Origin: Anthopleura xanthogrammica
Lineage: Eukaryota; Cnidaria; Anthozoa; Actiniaria; Actiniidae
Assembly: GCA_964019055.1 (NCBI GenBank)
Contig: OZ025218.1
Coordinates: 7,536,454-7,600,453 of the forward strand
Reading direction: 5' to 3'
Length of the DNA: 64,000 nt
In this document: piece after piece, positions 34,508 to 45,356 of the stretch
How positions within the stretch are numbered: position 1 is the stretch's first letter
Layout of the letters: each line of letters begins with the position of its first letter
Notes under the pieces: model-generated
The model's database searches: none
What the model saw: only the letters and a program-made list of their open reading frames with translations
Told to the model about the DNA's origin: nothing
Translations under genes and position numbers: made by a program

Positions 34508-36335
34508 AATTGGAATTTAGGTTTTGCGGAGGAAGGAAAACTGGAGAATCGTAGAAAAACCCTCGAATCAAAGGAGAGGCCTAAAAAACTCTACCCACAT
34601 CTGAGTTTGTTTTTCTTGTAACTTATCGTTATACAATGAATGAAAGCTCGTTAAATCGTCGAATATATGAATAATAGTAGTTCTCTAACCCTCAGAGATA
34701 TTGTTCCTGCATTGGGACGAGGAATACGTTTCCAGTATTTTTGCCACAACCCAAGGCTGGGTTTTCTGGTTTTTCGTATCCGGCAGGCTACTAGAAGCTA
34801 CTAGACTATGTTTGTACTATTGATGTACTATTTATACTGAAAGAAAAGATGCATATTGTACGAATCAGTACACAAAATCCCAAAATAAACATATCTTACG
34901 AAGTTAGTAGTGAGTGTAGTCAGAGTCCACATGTGGTCTGGATTGGGAAAAACTTATGTCCAAGTGGGTCTATTATCAAAACGAAACCGAGTCGAAAACC
35001 TTCAATTTTATCGAACCCTGAAACAACCTCTGGGCTGATCTAAGTCAGGGTACAGCTAACTTACAGATAGAACCCTGAAACAACCTCTGGGCTGATCTAA
35101 GTCAGGGCACGGCTAACCCACAGATCGAACCCTGAAACAACCTCTGGGCTGATCTAAGTCAGGGCATGGCTAACTTACAGATAGAACCCTGAAACAACCT
35201 CTGGGCTGATCTAAGTCAGGGCACAGCTAACTTACAGATCCAACCCTGAAACAACCTCTGGGCTGATCTAAGTCAGGGCACGGCTAACTAACAGATCGAA
35301 CCCTGAAACAACCTCTGGGCTGATCTAAGTCAGGGTACAGCTAACTCACAGATAGAACCATGAAACAACCTCTGGGCTGATCTAAGTCAGGGAACGGCTA
35401 ACTCACAGATAGAACCATGAAACAACCTCTGGGCTGATCTAAGTCAGGGTACAGCTAACTCACAGATTGAACCCTGAAACAACCTCTGGGCTGATCTAAG
35501 TCAGGGCATGGCTAACTCACAGATCGAACCATGAAACAACCTCTGGGCTGATCTATGTCAGGGCACGGCTAACTAACAGATAGAACCCTGAAACAACCTC
35601 TGGGCTGATCTAAGTCAGGACACGGCTAACTCACAGATCGAACCCTGAAACAACCTCTGGGCTGATCTAAGTCAGGACACGGCTAACTCACAGATAGAAC
35701 CATGAAACAACCTCTGGGCTGATCTAAGTCAGGGTACAGCTAACTTACAAATCGAACCATGAAACAACCTCTGGGCTGATCTATGTCAGGGCACGGCTAA
35801 CTTACAGATCGAACCATGAAACAACCTCTGGGCTGATCTAAGTCAGGGTACAGCTAACTCACAGATAGAACCATGAAACAACCTCTGGGCTGATCTAAGT
35901 CAGGACACGGCTAACTCACAGATAGAACCATGAAACAACCTCTGGGCTGATCTAAGTCAGGGTACAGCTAACTTACAAATCGAACCATGAAACAACCTCT
36001 GGGCTGATCTATGTCAGGGCACGGCTAACTTACAGATCGAACCATGAAACAACCTCTGGGCTGATCTAAGTCAGGGTACAGCTAACTCACAGATAGAACC
36101 ATGAAACAACCTCTGGGCTGATCTAAGTCAGGGTACAGCTAACTCACAGATAGAACCCTGAAACAACCTCTGGGCTGATCTAAGTCAGGGCACGGCTAAC
36201 TCACAGATCGAACCCTGAAACAACCTCTGGGCTGATCTAAGTCAGGGTACAGCTAACTCACATTGCGAATTGGAAAGTTGGGTTTTGCAGAGGGCGGGGG
36301 AAAAACCGGAGAAATACCTAAAAGAAACCCAATCA
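34508..36335 (+). mobile_element. Dispersed element with 57-bp minisatellite core
   Basis: Left flank: AATTGGAATTTAGGTTTTGC then GGAGGAAGGAAAAC and AAACCCTCGAATC. The core at 35,013-36,262 is about 22 tandem units of 57 bases (units start at 35,013, 35,070, 35,127 and so on) containing AACAACCTCTGGGCTGATCT and GTCAGGGCACGGCTAACTC. Right flank: GCGAATTGGAAAGTTGGGTT, again followed by the G-rich then AAACC motif. The same flank motif occurs without the core at 42,668-42,720 and 44,816-44,880, and with an inverted core at 57,220-57,655 and 62,075-62,850. The pattern fits a non-autonomous mobile element whose internal minisatellite changes copy number. The family is not identified. Confidence 0.75.
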
Positions 36336-36741
36336 ACTCTACTCCGTACATGTGACGCTAAGTACAGAAATCAAATCTTCAGCTGCTACGACAAAAGTTC
36401 ACCATGAATGGCGCAAACGTTTTCCTTTCACAGCTTTTAGTTCCCAAAATTACTGATTTTTAGAAGAGGAAAATAAAAATATTGTCAGTCCTGGAATGAA
36501 ATAATCGTACTGGCAAATTATACAACTACGAAAAATGTTTTCGGTAGCCTTTACGTACTGATTACGTATCGTTAAGATGAAAAGATTTTTTTTTTTTAAA
36601 AAGTTCAAAAGATGTCACAAAATAACTAGTCTATGAGGCCGAACAGCTATTCAAAAGTTGTTTAACCCACGTCTGTTCGTATTGTTTTCTAAGATTAACT
36701 GAGTATACTCAAGGGCCGCGGAGCATCCTAAAGTGTGTGTG

Positions 36742-36788
<47 letters not shown>

Positions 36789-37170
36789 GGGGGGGAGGGG
36801 CCCTAAGATTGGAAAATATAAGAGACTAGTATGGGAAAAAGTGGTCGAGCTACGATTGGAAAATACAAGAGACTAGTATGGGAAAAGGGAAAAAGTGGTA
36901 GGGCTATATCCCTACCAGCCCCCGGTCATTCGCGCGTTTTTTACCACTAAAAGAGTGAACTTTCATGCAATCTGACGGTTAAACGAAGTCGGTGATGTAC
37001 TAGTCTAGTATGTCTAGTATGATGTACTTTCATCATGATTTTTTTTTAAATAAAAAGCGATGGGATCTTTTACCCATGAATTTTTTTACCAAGATTTAGA
37101 ATGTTTGGCCAAATACTGACTCACTGCATGATTAGCCGCTGTCCTCACTCAACGATTAATCTATTATTCG
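36336..37170. other. Spacer and start of second segmental duplication
   Basis: No gene. A GA dinucleotide tract plus G run lies at 36,746-36,796. From about 36,822 (AGTATGGGAAAA, CCCTACCAGCCCC, CATTCGCGCGTTTTTTACCA) the sequence is repeated at 48,850-49,135. Confidence 0.55.
36746..36796. repeat. (GA)n microsatellite and poly-G run
   Basis: About 15 GA units run directly into some 17 consecutive G bases. Confidence 0.9.
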
Positions 37171-37177
37171 TTGCAGA

Positions 37178-37240
37178 AACCCCACATGGCTTATCCTGCG
37201 GAGGGTGGTATAATGGTTGTAATGCTCAGTGTTCAGCAAT
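37178..37240 (+). pseudogene. Relic of the EGF exon start of the PAN-EGF family
   Basis: GTTGCAG followed by AAACCCCACATGGCTTATCC and TGGTATAATGGTTGTAATGC matches the acceptor and first codons of exon 2 in the intact genes (KSHMVHPASVCYNGC). Homology stops after about 60 bases and the cysteine pattern is lost. Confidence 0.55.
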
Positions 37241-37309
37241 GTTTGAGTTTTTGTCCGATTCTTTTCAGCCCGATTTTAATTAACTTTAACTCACGGAAAC
37301 CATGTAGCT

Positions 37310-40300
37310 GGCGTTAGTTCTTCGTGTATACTGGGCTGCCTGACCTAAGGTCATAGTTGAGGTTTCATTCAAGTACCACTCTGCAGTGTTCTTCAGTCTT
37401 CGAGTTTTTTGTCCCGTTCTTTTCAGCCCAATTTTAATTAACTTTAACTGAAGCCATGCCAGCTCTGCTGGGGTTCTTCTTGATAATAGGCTGTCTGACT
37501 TAATGTTATGGTTTATACCTAGAAACCACCAACACAAACAGAACCTTTTTTGCCATTTGAATGAACTTGTTTAGAAATATTAACTGACGGAAACCAGGAC
37601 ACCAACCAGAATTCTGCACAGAAAAATTTTGTGAGGCGCGATTCGTCTTTTTTTCCCTTGATATTTTATTACTTTTCGATGTATTTATTATCATCTATTG
37701 TGTGATCCTTCTTCTCGTTAATTTTTAATGTTATGTTTTCAAACCAATAAAAAAACAATTGTAATGTACTCAGTTCGAGTCACATTAAATATTAAGAATC
37801 CAACCTGAAAGTTCATGAAAGCAAATCAAATAACCCGAACGTACTCAAGTTCAAATTTCACTTCCAAGTGACCTGATTCTGAAAGATCCGTCGTTTGATG
37901 CTACTGACTTCAAAGGTAAGTCTTTATTTTAGGTAACCACGATTATAAAGCCTATGTATGCCTCGTCTTATCGAACAAATGTAACAACCTTTATCATGTC
38001 CAAGTCAGTGATAGGAATCGCATACAAATAATTTGCTTTTAATTCGGCAGAAGAAACGAACCACAGACAAACATTTTCACGTACGTTTTGAACTTGACGT
38101 TTCGCACTACGCTAGTTTGGGTAGTAGTACTAGTATTGTGATCAAATTTGCAATTTGGAGATACTCATCAATCAGGGTATTTATTTATCGAGTGAGCACC
38201 AGCTGCAAAATTTCAGCCTTTTGGATATACAGAAAATTATCAATGTCCCCAAAATATTCATTAGGTCCTAGCGTTATAAATCATCTCTGAAATATCGTAA
38301 TATATAGCTCATGATAGCAAATTCAATTAATGTTGTCGTCGCTAAAAAAAAGCCTAAACATTATTTGCTTTTTTTTAACCAACAAACTTCACGGTAGGCT
38401 ATCTAAGAATGAAAGAATATATGTCCAAGTCGTAGAATTTGCAAGCATACAGTGAGTTTGTGATTCTTATAATGCCAGGGTGAAATAAGTTTTGTGGATC
38501 CGCTCTCAAAGCTTTAGACTTTAGGCTTTTTTCATCCACAACGTTAATTGAATTAGCTATATATTATAACAGAAGTATATTATTTCTAAAGTAAATCTTA
38601 ACTCAGGGAGTAGCTTAATATATTTTTCTTTGGCACTTGTACTGACTTTGCAAATCAACAGAAACGAACAGATACTGTTCGTCAAATCGTAGCGATGTGA
38701 TTTTTACTATATTTGGCCCAATTACACAAGAAATTAAACGAATTGTTTTGTGTCTTTTCGCGTAAAATCGAAATATCAGCTTTTGGAGGCATTTCTGTGA
38801 TTTCTTTGAATCGATTCTGGACCACGTCTTGCCAATATTCAGCTTTCAAAGGGCAACTTATTTGCGTTCTTTGACGTATTACTAAACTAGATAAGTTTTG
38901 GTTTCTTACCGGAGTATGAACATGGCATTGGAGTACAATGATTGACTGTTATCGACATACTACGGTCTTTTACATTCGCTCTGACATCTAGTCATGATCA
39001 AACTGTAATTCGAAATAAATATATATTAACATTTTGTCAGACATGTCTTATGAGACAATTTAACATTTTAAACTCAAAAAGCGTGCGTTTTTTTTTCTTC
39101 AAAACTTGTACTTACAATTGTGTCTTGAAATTATATTGAAACTTCTCGACAGAAACCTTAGCCGCTTACGTCCGGGATCCCTTCATGTTACAGTTACAAC
39201 TGACTATGTAGATTCTCGTTTAAAATTCTTAAGTCTCGGAGGACAGACATCACATTTTCTTAATGAACAGAACATTTCATTGTATTTCTGTTATTTCAAA
39301 GCTAAAAAAGTATGTACTTTTTTTATTCATCGATTCCTTTTCTCTTGGGAGAGAAGCAAAAAAAAACGTAGCAAACAAATGCATAAAAACAATGGTCTCG
39401 TGAGTATGACAATATATTCTAAATCGGTTAGAGAATAAACACTCGTTCTTTAAGGGATGTTAAACTCCTCGCAATGATAGAAAGCCACGAGGAATGCTTT
39501 TACGATTTACTCAAAATCGGTCAGATAAAGTTTTCTAGTTTTTAGATATTTTGTTTGCCATATACCATAGTTTAATAGAATAGGTTTTTTTAGGTACCGT
39601 CGTAATTGATCAGAATTTAGGCTTAGCTGAATTCGAATATAGCAGAAAAACGACAATGCTGCTACTTTCACAATTTTTTAAATTCAACTGGCAGTGATAC
39701 GCCAAAACTATAAGAATTTCATTCGTGCATGTCACTGCCCGGGGGGGGGGGGGGGGGGACTCCAGGGGTAAAGTATCAGGTATCCTCATCGGAAATTTCC
39801 AAAAATACCCCTAAAAGATACCGGAAGTTTTTTTCAAAAGGGCGTGGCTTGCCAAATCTTAACCCCTATGAGATACCACAAAAATAATACTATTAAGAAA
39901 TACATTAAATTACATTGAGTAATATTATGCAATGGGCTAGTTCCTTTTTAAACACCCTAAAAGATACCAAATCGCTGATTTTTACCCCTAAGAGATACGA
40001 CGAGCATACCCAATACTTTACCCCCGGAGTCCCCCCCCCCCCCCCCCCCCCCCGGTGTCACTGTTGCTCCAAACTTGTAAAAAAATCCTCTCGCACTGGA
40101 GTAAAGCTACTTGAAGATATTTATGGAAATGAAAGTTTTGCTGCTGATCAAAATATCACCTCTCCCAAAGTACAATGCGGTATATCTCTAAACCGCATTC
40201 TTTCAATTTTGGCCCATTTGATATTTTGTTCTTTAGCCCCAAAAGAGGGAGTTCACAATATATTGATCTTAAAAGCGTATAGTTGTCCTTATTAATAAGA

Positions 40301-40660
40301 GGCCAAATACCGTTTTTTCTGCACAACGCTTTTTCTATAAGTTACAGTAATTGCGAAACTTAAGACATTCTTATACAATTCCTAAGTTATGTTGCTATAT
40401 ATTTTTTCTATTATAACCTTTTATATTACATAACTTATATTTACTGCCTTGCTTAGTTCATATATTTCTATACTATTTATTCATATATGCATAAGGCATG
40501 TAATTGTTTTCTATGTTTGGTTTACAGTTTTCAAAATTCAAATCTAAATTTTCGTAGGAATTTTATTTCTTTATTTTCGCTTAGTTTTTCATATTTTTTC
40601 TCCTCGTGTTAGATGGTTAATAGTAAATTGATAGTACATGGTTTAAAGTTTCTAATTAAC
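37310..40660. repeat. Duplicated 5' block of PAN-EGF copy 1 (pairs with 49,309-52,250)
   Basis: From about 37,430 it is collinear and highly similar to 49,309 onward, with scattered indels (for example about 100 bases at 38,230-38,350 missing from the other copy). It begins with a locally duplicated segment (TTCAGCCC-ATTTTAATTAACTTTAACT at 37,266 and 37,425). Short open frames occur in both copies but differ by frameshifts, so I see no conserved coding sequence. The fold-back with homopolymer ends (39,731-40,062) is inside. Confidence 0.7.
39731..40062. mobile_element. Fold-back with poly-G/poly-C inverted ends
   Basis: The left arm is GTCACTGCCC, a run of about 20 G, then GACTCCAGGGGTAAAGTATC. 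The right arm is ATACTTTACCCCCGGAGT, a run of about 26 C, then GGTGTCAC. The interior repeats CCCCTAAAAGATACC-like motifs. A second copy is at 51,476-51,798 with shorter runs, and a fragment at 45,300-45,352. Confidence 0.7.
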
Positions 40661-40667
40661 AAATAGA

Positions 40668-40925
40668 AAACGTTTGCCGTGTTTACATAGCCTGATATAA
40701 ACACCAGGGAAGTTTGGGAGAAGTCGAGAGCTGTTGTGTAAAACAGAGCTCAAGACTTCTCTCAAACTTTCCTCAGTGTTTATATCAGGCTATGTAAACA
40801 CGGCATAACGATTTCTATTTGTTTTATAAAATATTGAAATTGCCGTGTTTACATAGCCTCATGTAATAGCCTCACGGCTATCAGCCAATCAGAGCGCGCT
40901 TCATATCTGAACTATTTTATAAATC
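40668..40925. mobile_element. Fold-back MITE, AACACGGC hairpin family
   Basis: Long hairpin with arms CCGTGTTTACATAGCCTGAT and ATCAGGCTATGTAAACACGG, an inner pair GGAGAAGTCGAGAGC...GCTCAAGACTTCTC, and a trailing CCAATCAGAGCGCGC segment. It is related to 20,189-20,466. The duplicated locus at 52,255-52,395 has lost most of the hairpin. Confidence 0.75.
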
Positions 40926-41039
40926 TATATTAATACACATATATACATATACATTTAATCATATTACATCACGTTTATTACATTATAATTATATATCATG
41001 TAAGAGTATTGAGATTCGATGCGATGCGCTAGAATTAAA

Positions 41040-41040
41040 A

Positions 41041-41071
<31 letters not shown>

Positions 41072-41108
41072 GTCATCATCATCATCATTATTATTATTAT
41101 TATTATTA

Positions 41109-41172
<64 letters not shown>
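41040..41172. repeat. (ATT)n microsatellite upstream of PAN-EGF copy 1
   Basis: ATT triplets with a TCA block and one GTT, ending 27 bases before the chosen start codon. It is in frame with an upstream ATG at 41,019 and would encode a long leucine run. The tract also precedes copy 3 (52,507-52,634). Confidence 0.95.
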
Positions 41173-41173
<1 letters not shown>

Positions 41174-41198
41174 TTCCCTCACTAGAGAAACATTTATC

Positions 41199-42446
41199 AT
41201 GTACTGGTCGAGGTTACCTCACGTGATCATCACGCTGTTATCATGCGTCTCCCACGTGATCAGTGAGTTGCAATGTCCAGGCACCTGCTATTCGGGATCT
41301 TTCCCAAAGAATAACCAAGTCATCAAAGGAAAACATCTCAGAGGATACTCCTACAAGAACATTACCACTGATGTTCCACACACGTGCTTCTCGTCTTGTG
41401 TCAATGACTGTCGTTGTAAAGCGTTCCAGATGAAAGATGTCAGGTGTGAGTTGCTGGATGAGGACAAGACTTCCAAGGCAGCAGACTTTGTAAATGAGAC
41501 AGGATACGTGTACTATGATCTACAGCAGACAATCTATAAAGGGGTAAGTTTTGATGCTCTTGCATGCTGCTGATGTATTACGTGAAGATTTCTGAGATCA
41601 ATTTTCAACTTTTTAATTAAGAAATCCCACATGGTTCATCCTGCGAGTGTATGTTATAATGGTTGCTGTACAACTAAACCTTGTATGAACGAAGGAACCT
41701 GTGTAGAACACTGTGAGAAACCAAAAGTCAAGTTCAGCTGCAAGTGTTCTAATAGCACCTATGGAAAAGTCTGTGAGAGGAAAATTGAGTCTTGTATAGA
41801 TGTGTTCAAATTAGGAGCTGCACCAGGTACCATGCCAGCAAATGGTACCTACATTATCACCCGTAGTGATACCCAGGCTGCTGTACCCGTCTATTGTGCT
41901 TTTGAAAGTCCAAACCAGGCCTGGACTCTCATCGAGTCATTTTCACTTCAAAATTTAGCCGTGTACAAAAAGAAGGCCTTTCATCAGGATTTTCCTAGAA
42001 ATGTTCTCTTCCCATATAACTGGAAAGACTATCGTCAAACGTTAGATATGATGAAGTACTTACGATCCAAGGCAATCATGTTCAGGTCAACATGTGATTA
42101 TCCAAACCGCCCTGCAAACGATCTTGCCACTGATTCTCTTCTTGGATATTTGAGTGACTTCGACATTATTAATGGCGGCGACATTGAAGGTTTATGCGTC
42201 AAGTTTGCATACATCAATATCAGAGGGCAGGAGTTCTTTAACACAACAGCAGGTGTGTGGCACATGATAGATAGATATCAGGCCCATTTTGACTGTCACG
42301 ATAATTTATGTCACGAATTGTACTTAAACGACTCAGTACATGACGATGACTGTTTTGGGTTTTACAACCCACCACGATCAGAAATGTCCAAATGCACTGC
42401 CACACAACAGTCTACCACACAGTGGTGGTTAGGAGAACAGCAATAG
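41199..42446 (+). CDS. PAN/Apple - EGF - fibrinogen-like secreted protein, copy 1
   Basis: Exons 41199-41543 and 41622-42446, phase 0 intron of 78 bases, 389 residues. Signal peptide MYWSRLPHVIITLLSCVSHV (cleavage likely before ELQCPG). PAN/Apple-like domain at about residues 24-112 (CPGTCYSG, HTCFSSCVNDCRCKAFQ, CELL). EGF domain at about 120-165 (CCTTKPCMNEGTCVEHC, CKCSNSTYGKVCE). C-terminal fibrinogen-like part beginning SCIDVFK and GTYIITRSDTQAAVPVYCAF, ending STTQWWLGEQQ. The same order of modules is seen in anthozoan extracellular proteins, including some found in coral skeletal organic matrix, so an adhesive or matrix role is likely but not shown. I chose the ATG at 41,199 because it begins a good signal peptide; the in-frame ATG at 41,019 would add a repeat-encoded poly-Leu leader. 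Confidence 0.85.
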
Positions 42447-42640
42447 GGTGACCACACAGCACATCAACTGACCTTGGGATATGAAAGATTGAATGGAAAA
42501 TAGACTGATTGATTACTATGGTAACACTAACCCACTATCCAAATGCACTGAAACACAACAGTCTACCACACAGTGGTGGTTAGGAGAACAGCAATAGTGT
42601 GACCACACAGCATATCAATAACACAGAAAATTTAGTTCCC
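42385..42640 (+). repeat. Tandem duplication of the gene's 3' end
   Basis: The last coding bases (AAATGCACTGCCACACAACA ... GGAGAACAGCAATAG) and about 80 bases of 3' sequence are repeated at 42,538 onward. After copy 3 the same happens at 53,990-54,150. The second unit is outside the reading frame and untranslated. Confidence 0.75.
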
Positions 42641-43460
42641 TACCAGGTGAAAGCCCAAAGATCGAATTAGAATTTGGAATTTAGAAGTTGATTTTTGCGG
42701 AGGGACACGGAGAAAAACCCTCGAAGCTATTTTATGCTATTTCATACAGAATTTAACGCTGATTCCAAAAATGGAAAGAAAAGTGGTATTCCAAGCTCGT
42801 TTTCGAGACAATTAATTTTGAATATTCGCCATCTTGACAAGTTTTCGAAAGAAAAATGCCGGTGGAAACCAAGCTTTCCACAAATGTTTTCTCGGGACAT
42901 CTATTTTGAATATTATTTTTTGAAGACTAACTAAAAATCAAAGCGTGTACGTATTGTACGTATAAGACGTCAGTCCCGCCAACGATTGATAAGAAGGTGG
43001 ACAAAAGGCTTTTAAAAAGTTTCTCTAAAACGGAAGATACCGATGGAGTTATTTATCAAGGTTTTTGAGTTTTCAAGAAATATTTAGAGTTCATGATGGG
43101 TTTATTTTTACGTCTGTTTGGTGTCCCACGGCGAACCCCCTACGCATTTTTTTAAAGCTTTGATTACTAATTTTGCAAAAGTAGAATTACAGTAGAATTA
43201 CAAACATATATAAGTTTAGAAATATAACTATAGAATTCCAGCAAAATTCTAGATAGTCTGGATAGCCTGGCTATAATGCTAGCTTCTTGCATCGACCGCC
43301 TCTGTGTACTAAAATGTTTTTGATCGCGACCGACAGGAATATTGAATCTGAATCCTGGTCCAAATACTTAGATCTTTTTTCAACTGTAGACAGATCTAGT
43401 AACCACTAAAATATACTGTGATTTTACTTATGGTTGTGAGGAAAAATTACTGGTTTTAAA
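42641..43460. other. Intergenic
   Basis: A flank fragment of the 57-bp-minisatellite element is at 42,668-42,720 (GAATTTGGAATTTAGAAGTT, TTTTTGCGGAGGGA). Otherwise nothing recognised. Confidence 0.45.
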
Positions 43461-43469
43461 ATGCATGTA

Positions 43470-43825
43470 ATAGTCAAATTAATAATGGTAATAGGACTGA
43501 GTGGAGTGCAATTTAGGCTGAAATCGCAAGAGTAATTACAAAATTGCACGACCGCGTAGCGGGAGTGCAATCTGTTAATCACGAGTGTGATTTCGGCCCA
43601 AAATTGCACGACAGGAAGTTCTATTACCTATTAATCATATCCATTTTGAAATCTCAATATATTCAAATACTCAACAGTTATATGTAGCTTCAAAAGTGAT
43701 TGGTTGACAAAATGATGCAATTAATGATTCAAAATAGTGCGATTAATGCTTAATAAATCGCACACTTTTTAGCCAATCAGATTGCAGGATTTGCTTATGA
43801 TTTCAAAATGGATATGATTAAGAAC
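43470..43825. mobile_element. Fold-back element, ATATCCATTTTGAAATC ends
   Basis: Rearranged relative of 670-875: GTGCAATTTAGGCTGAAATC ... GATTTCGGCCCAAAATTGCAC, then TAATCATATCCATTTTGAAA ... TTTCAAAATGGATATGATTA as outer inverted repeat. Confidence 0.6.
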
Positions 43826-43988
43826 AAATTCTAATTTCCCTCAATTCTAGATTCTAATGAATTCTAATGAATGAGTTTATATTTTTCTCTCTCTCTCTTT
43901 TGCATATGTAGCTTTACATTATTCGGGCCAAATTGGAAAAAATATATATACTTTATCTGTTACCCAATAAAGAGTTTTAACTGAATAG

Positions 43989-43991
43989 TTG

Positions 43992-44073
<82 letters not shown>
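43989..44073. repeat. (ATT)n microsatellite
   Basis: About 28 uninterrupted ATT units; the minus-strand poly-Asn frame is an artefact. Confidence 0.95.
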
Positions 44074-44074
<1 letters not shown>

Positions 44075-44182
44075 TGTGAACGTGCGTGTTTTTGATTGTG
44101 TGTAATCACCTTTTACCTGTTTATTCCATAGCAACATAAAAAGGCAGCTGGGGGCTAACTAGAACAATTCATGTTATTACAT

Positions 44183-45018
44183 TCAAAATTCATTACTTTA
44201 AAAAGATAAATTTGAGCTGCAGTGGAAGGCCAATTACGCGTTCATTCTTGAAGTAGTTATTATCCGAGCATACCTTATTCTTCGACAAAGAAACAAGGTA
44301 AGACATTTTTCAACCAGTTTCAGTTTGACTGACACTTCTGTTCTGTTCTGTTCTGTTCTGTTCTGTTCTGTTCTGTTCTGTTCTGTTCTGTTCTGTTCTG
44401 TTCTGTTCTGTTCTGTTCTGTTCTGTTCTGTTCTGTTCTGTTCTGTTCTGTTCTGTTCTGTTCTGTTCTGTTCTGTTCTGTTCTGTTCTGTTCTGTTCTG
44501 TTCTGTTCTGTTCTGTTCTGTTCTGTTCTGTTCTGTTCTGTTCTGTTCTGTTCTGTTCTGTTCTGTTCTGTTCTGTTCTGTTCTGTTCTGTTCTGTTCTG
44601 TTCTGTTCTGTTCTGTTCTGTTCTGTTCTGTTCTGTTCTGTTCGGAGCCGGAGCCTATTGAGAAACTTTTCTCGCAAAGCCCTTGTACACAAGTTTCAGC
44701 GAAAATTTACTACGTGTAAAGTTGCCGTTATATAATTCTTAAAAAAATGCATCGACAGTTGAGAAATGAATTATAAAAGTGGATTCTACAGAGTAGCTCT
44801 TCTTTCCCTGGATTCCAATTGGAATTTAGAAGTTGATTTTTGCGGAGGGAGGAAAACCGAAGGACCCGGAGAAAAACCCTCATTAAAAATTCATTATTTT
44901 AAAAAGATAAATTTGTACTGCAGTGAAAGGCCAATTAAGTAGCTATTTTCCGAGCATAACTTATTCTTCGACAAAGACTGACAAGGTAAGACATTTTTCA
45001 ACCAGTTTCAGTTTCCAA
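44183..45018. repeat. Direct repeat pair around the TTCTG array
   Basis: 44,183-44,330 and 44,882-45,018 are similar (AAAATTCATTA, AAAGATAAATTTG, CTGCAGTG, GACAAGGTAAGACATTTTTC, AACCAGTTTCAGTTT). Between them lie the pentanucleotide array and a flank fragment of the 57-bp element at 44,816-44,880. Confidence 0.65.
44335..44643. repeat. (TTCTG)n pentanucleotide array
   Basis: About 62 perfect copies of a 5-base unit. Frames through it encode repeated FCSVL or TEQNR peptides and are not genes. Confidence 0.98.
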
Positions 45019-45356
45019 TTGATTGATATTAATTAGTTAGAATCACGAAAATACGAATACGATTAATGGAAAATCACGAATCTTAAGGGAGAAAATATTT
45101 TGAATTATTCAAATTATTTAAATTATCTTATAAGAAAACTGCTCTAGGTCTAACTATAATATTTGTAGCCGTTAATAATTCGGCAAGTAACAAATTGAAG
45201 TACTGATTATTTATAGGCATATTTTCCGCTTTGTTTTCGAGCAAAAGCTGTTGTAAATCGAGCCGAAAACCTGCACTTGAACTGAAACTCATTTTAATAA
45301 GTTTTTTAACACCCTAAAAGGTACCAATCTGCCCTAAAAGGTACGACGAGCATCCC

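Noticed and set aside
35013..36262. CRISPR array
   Set aside because: The 57-base units are contiguous without unique spacers, and the setting is an intron-bearing animal genome; it is a minisatellite.
39915..40295. 126-codon frame with a poly-Pro run
   Set aside because: The proline run is the poly-C arm of a fold-back element; the duplicate at 51.8 kb breaks the frame.
40964..41200. Poly-Asn minus-strand frame (also at 43,919 and 52,429)
   Set aside because: ATT/AAT microsatellites read on the other strand.
44234..44735. Open frames of repeated TEQNR or FCSVL
   Set aside because: Product of the (TTCTG)n array.
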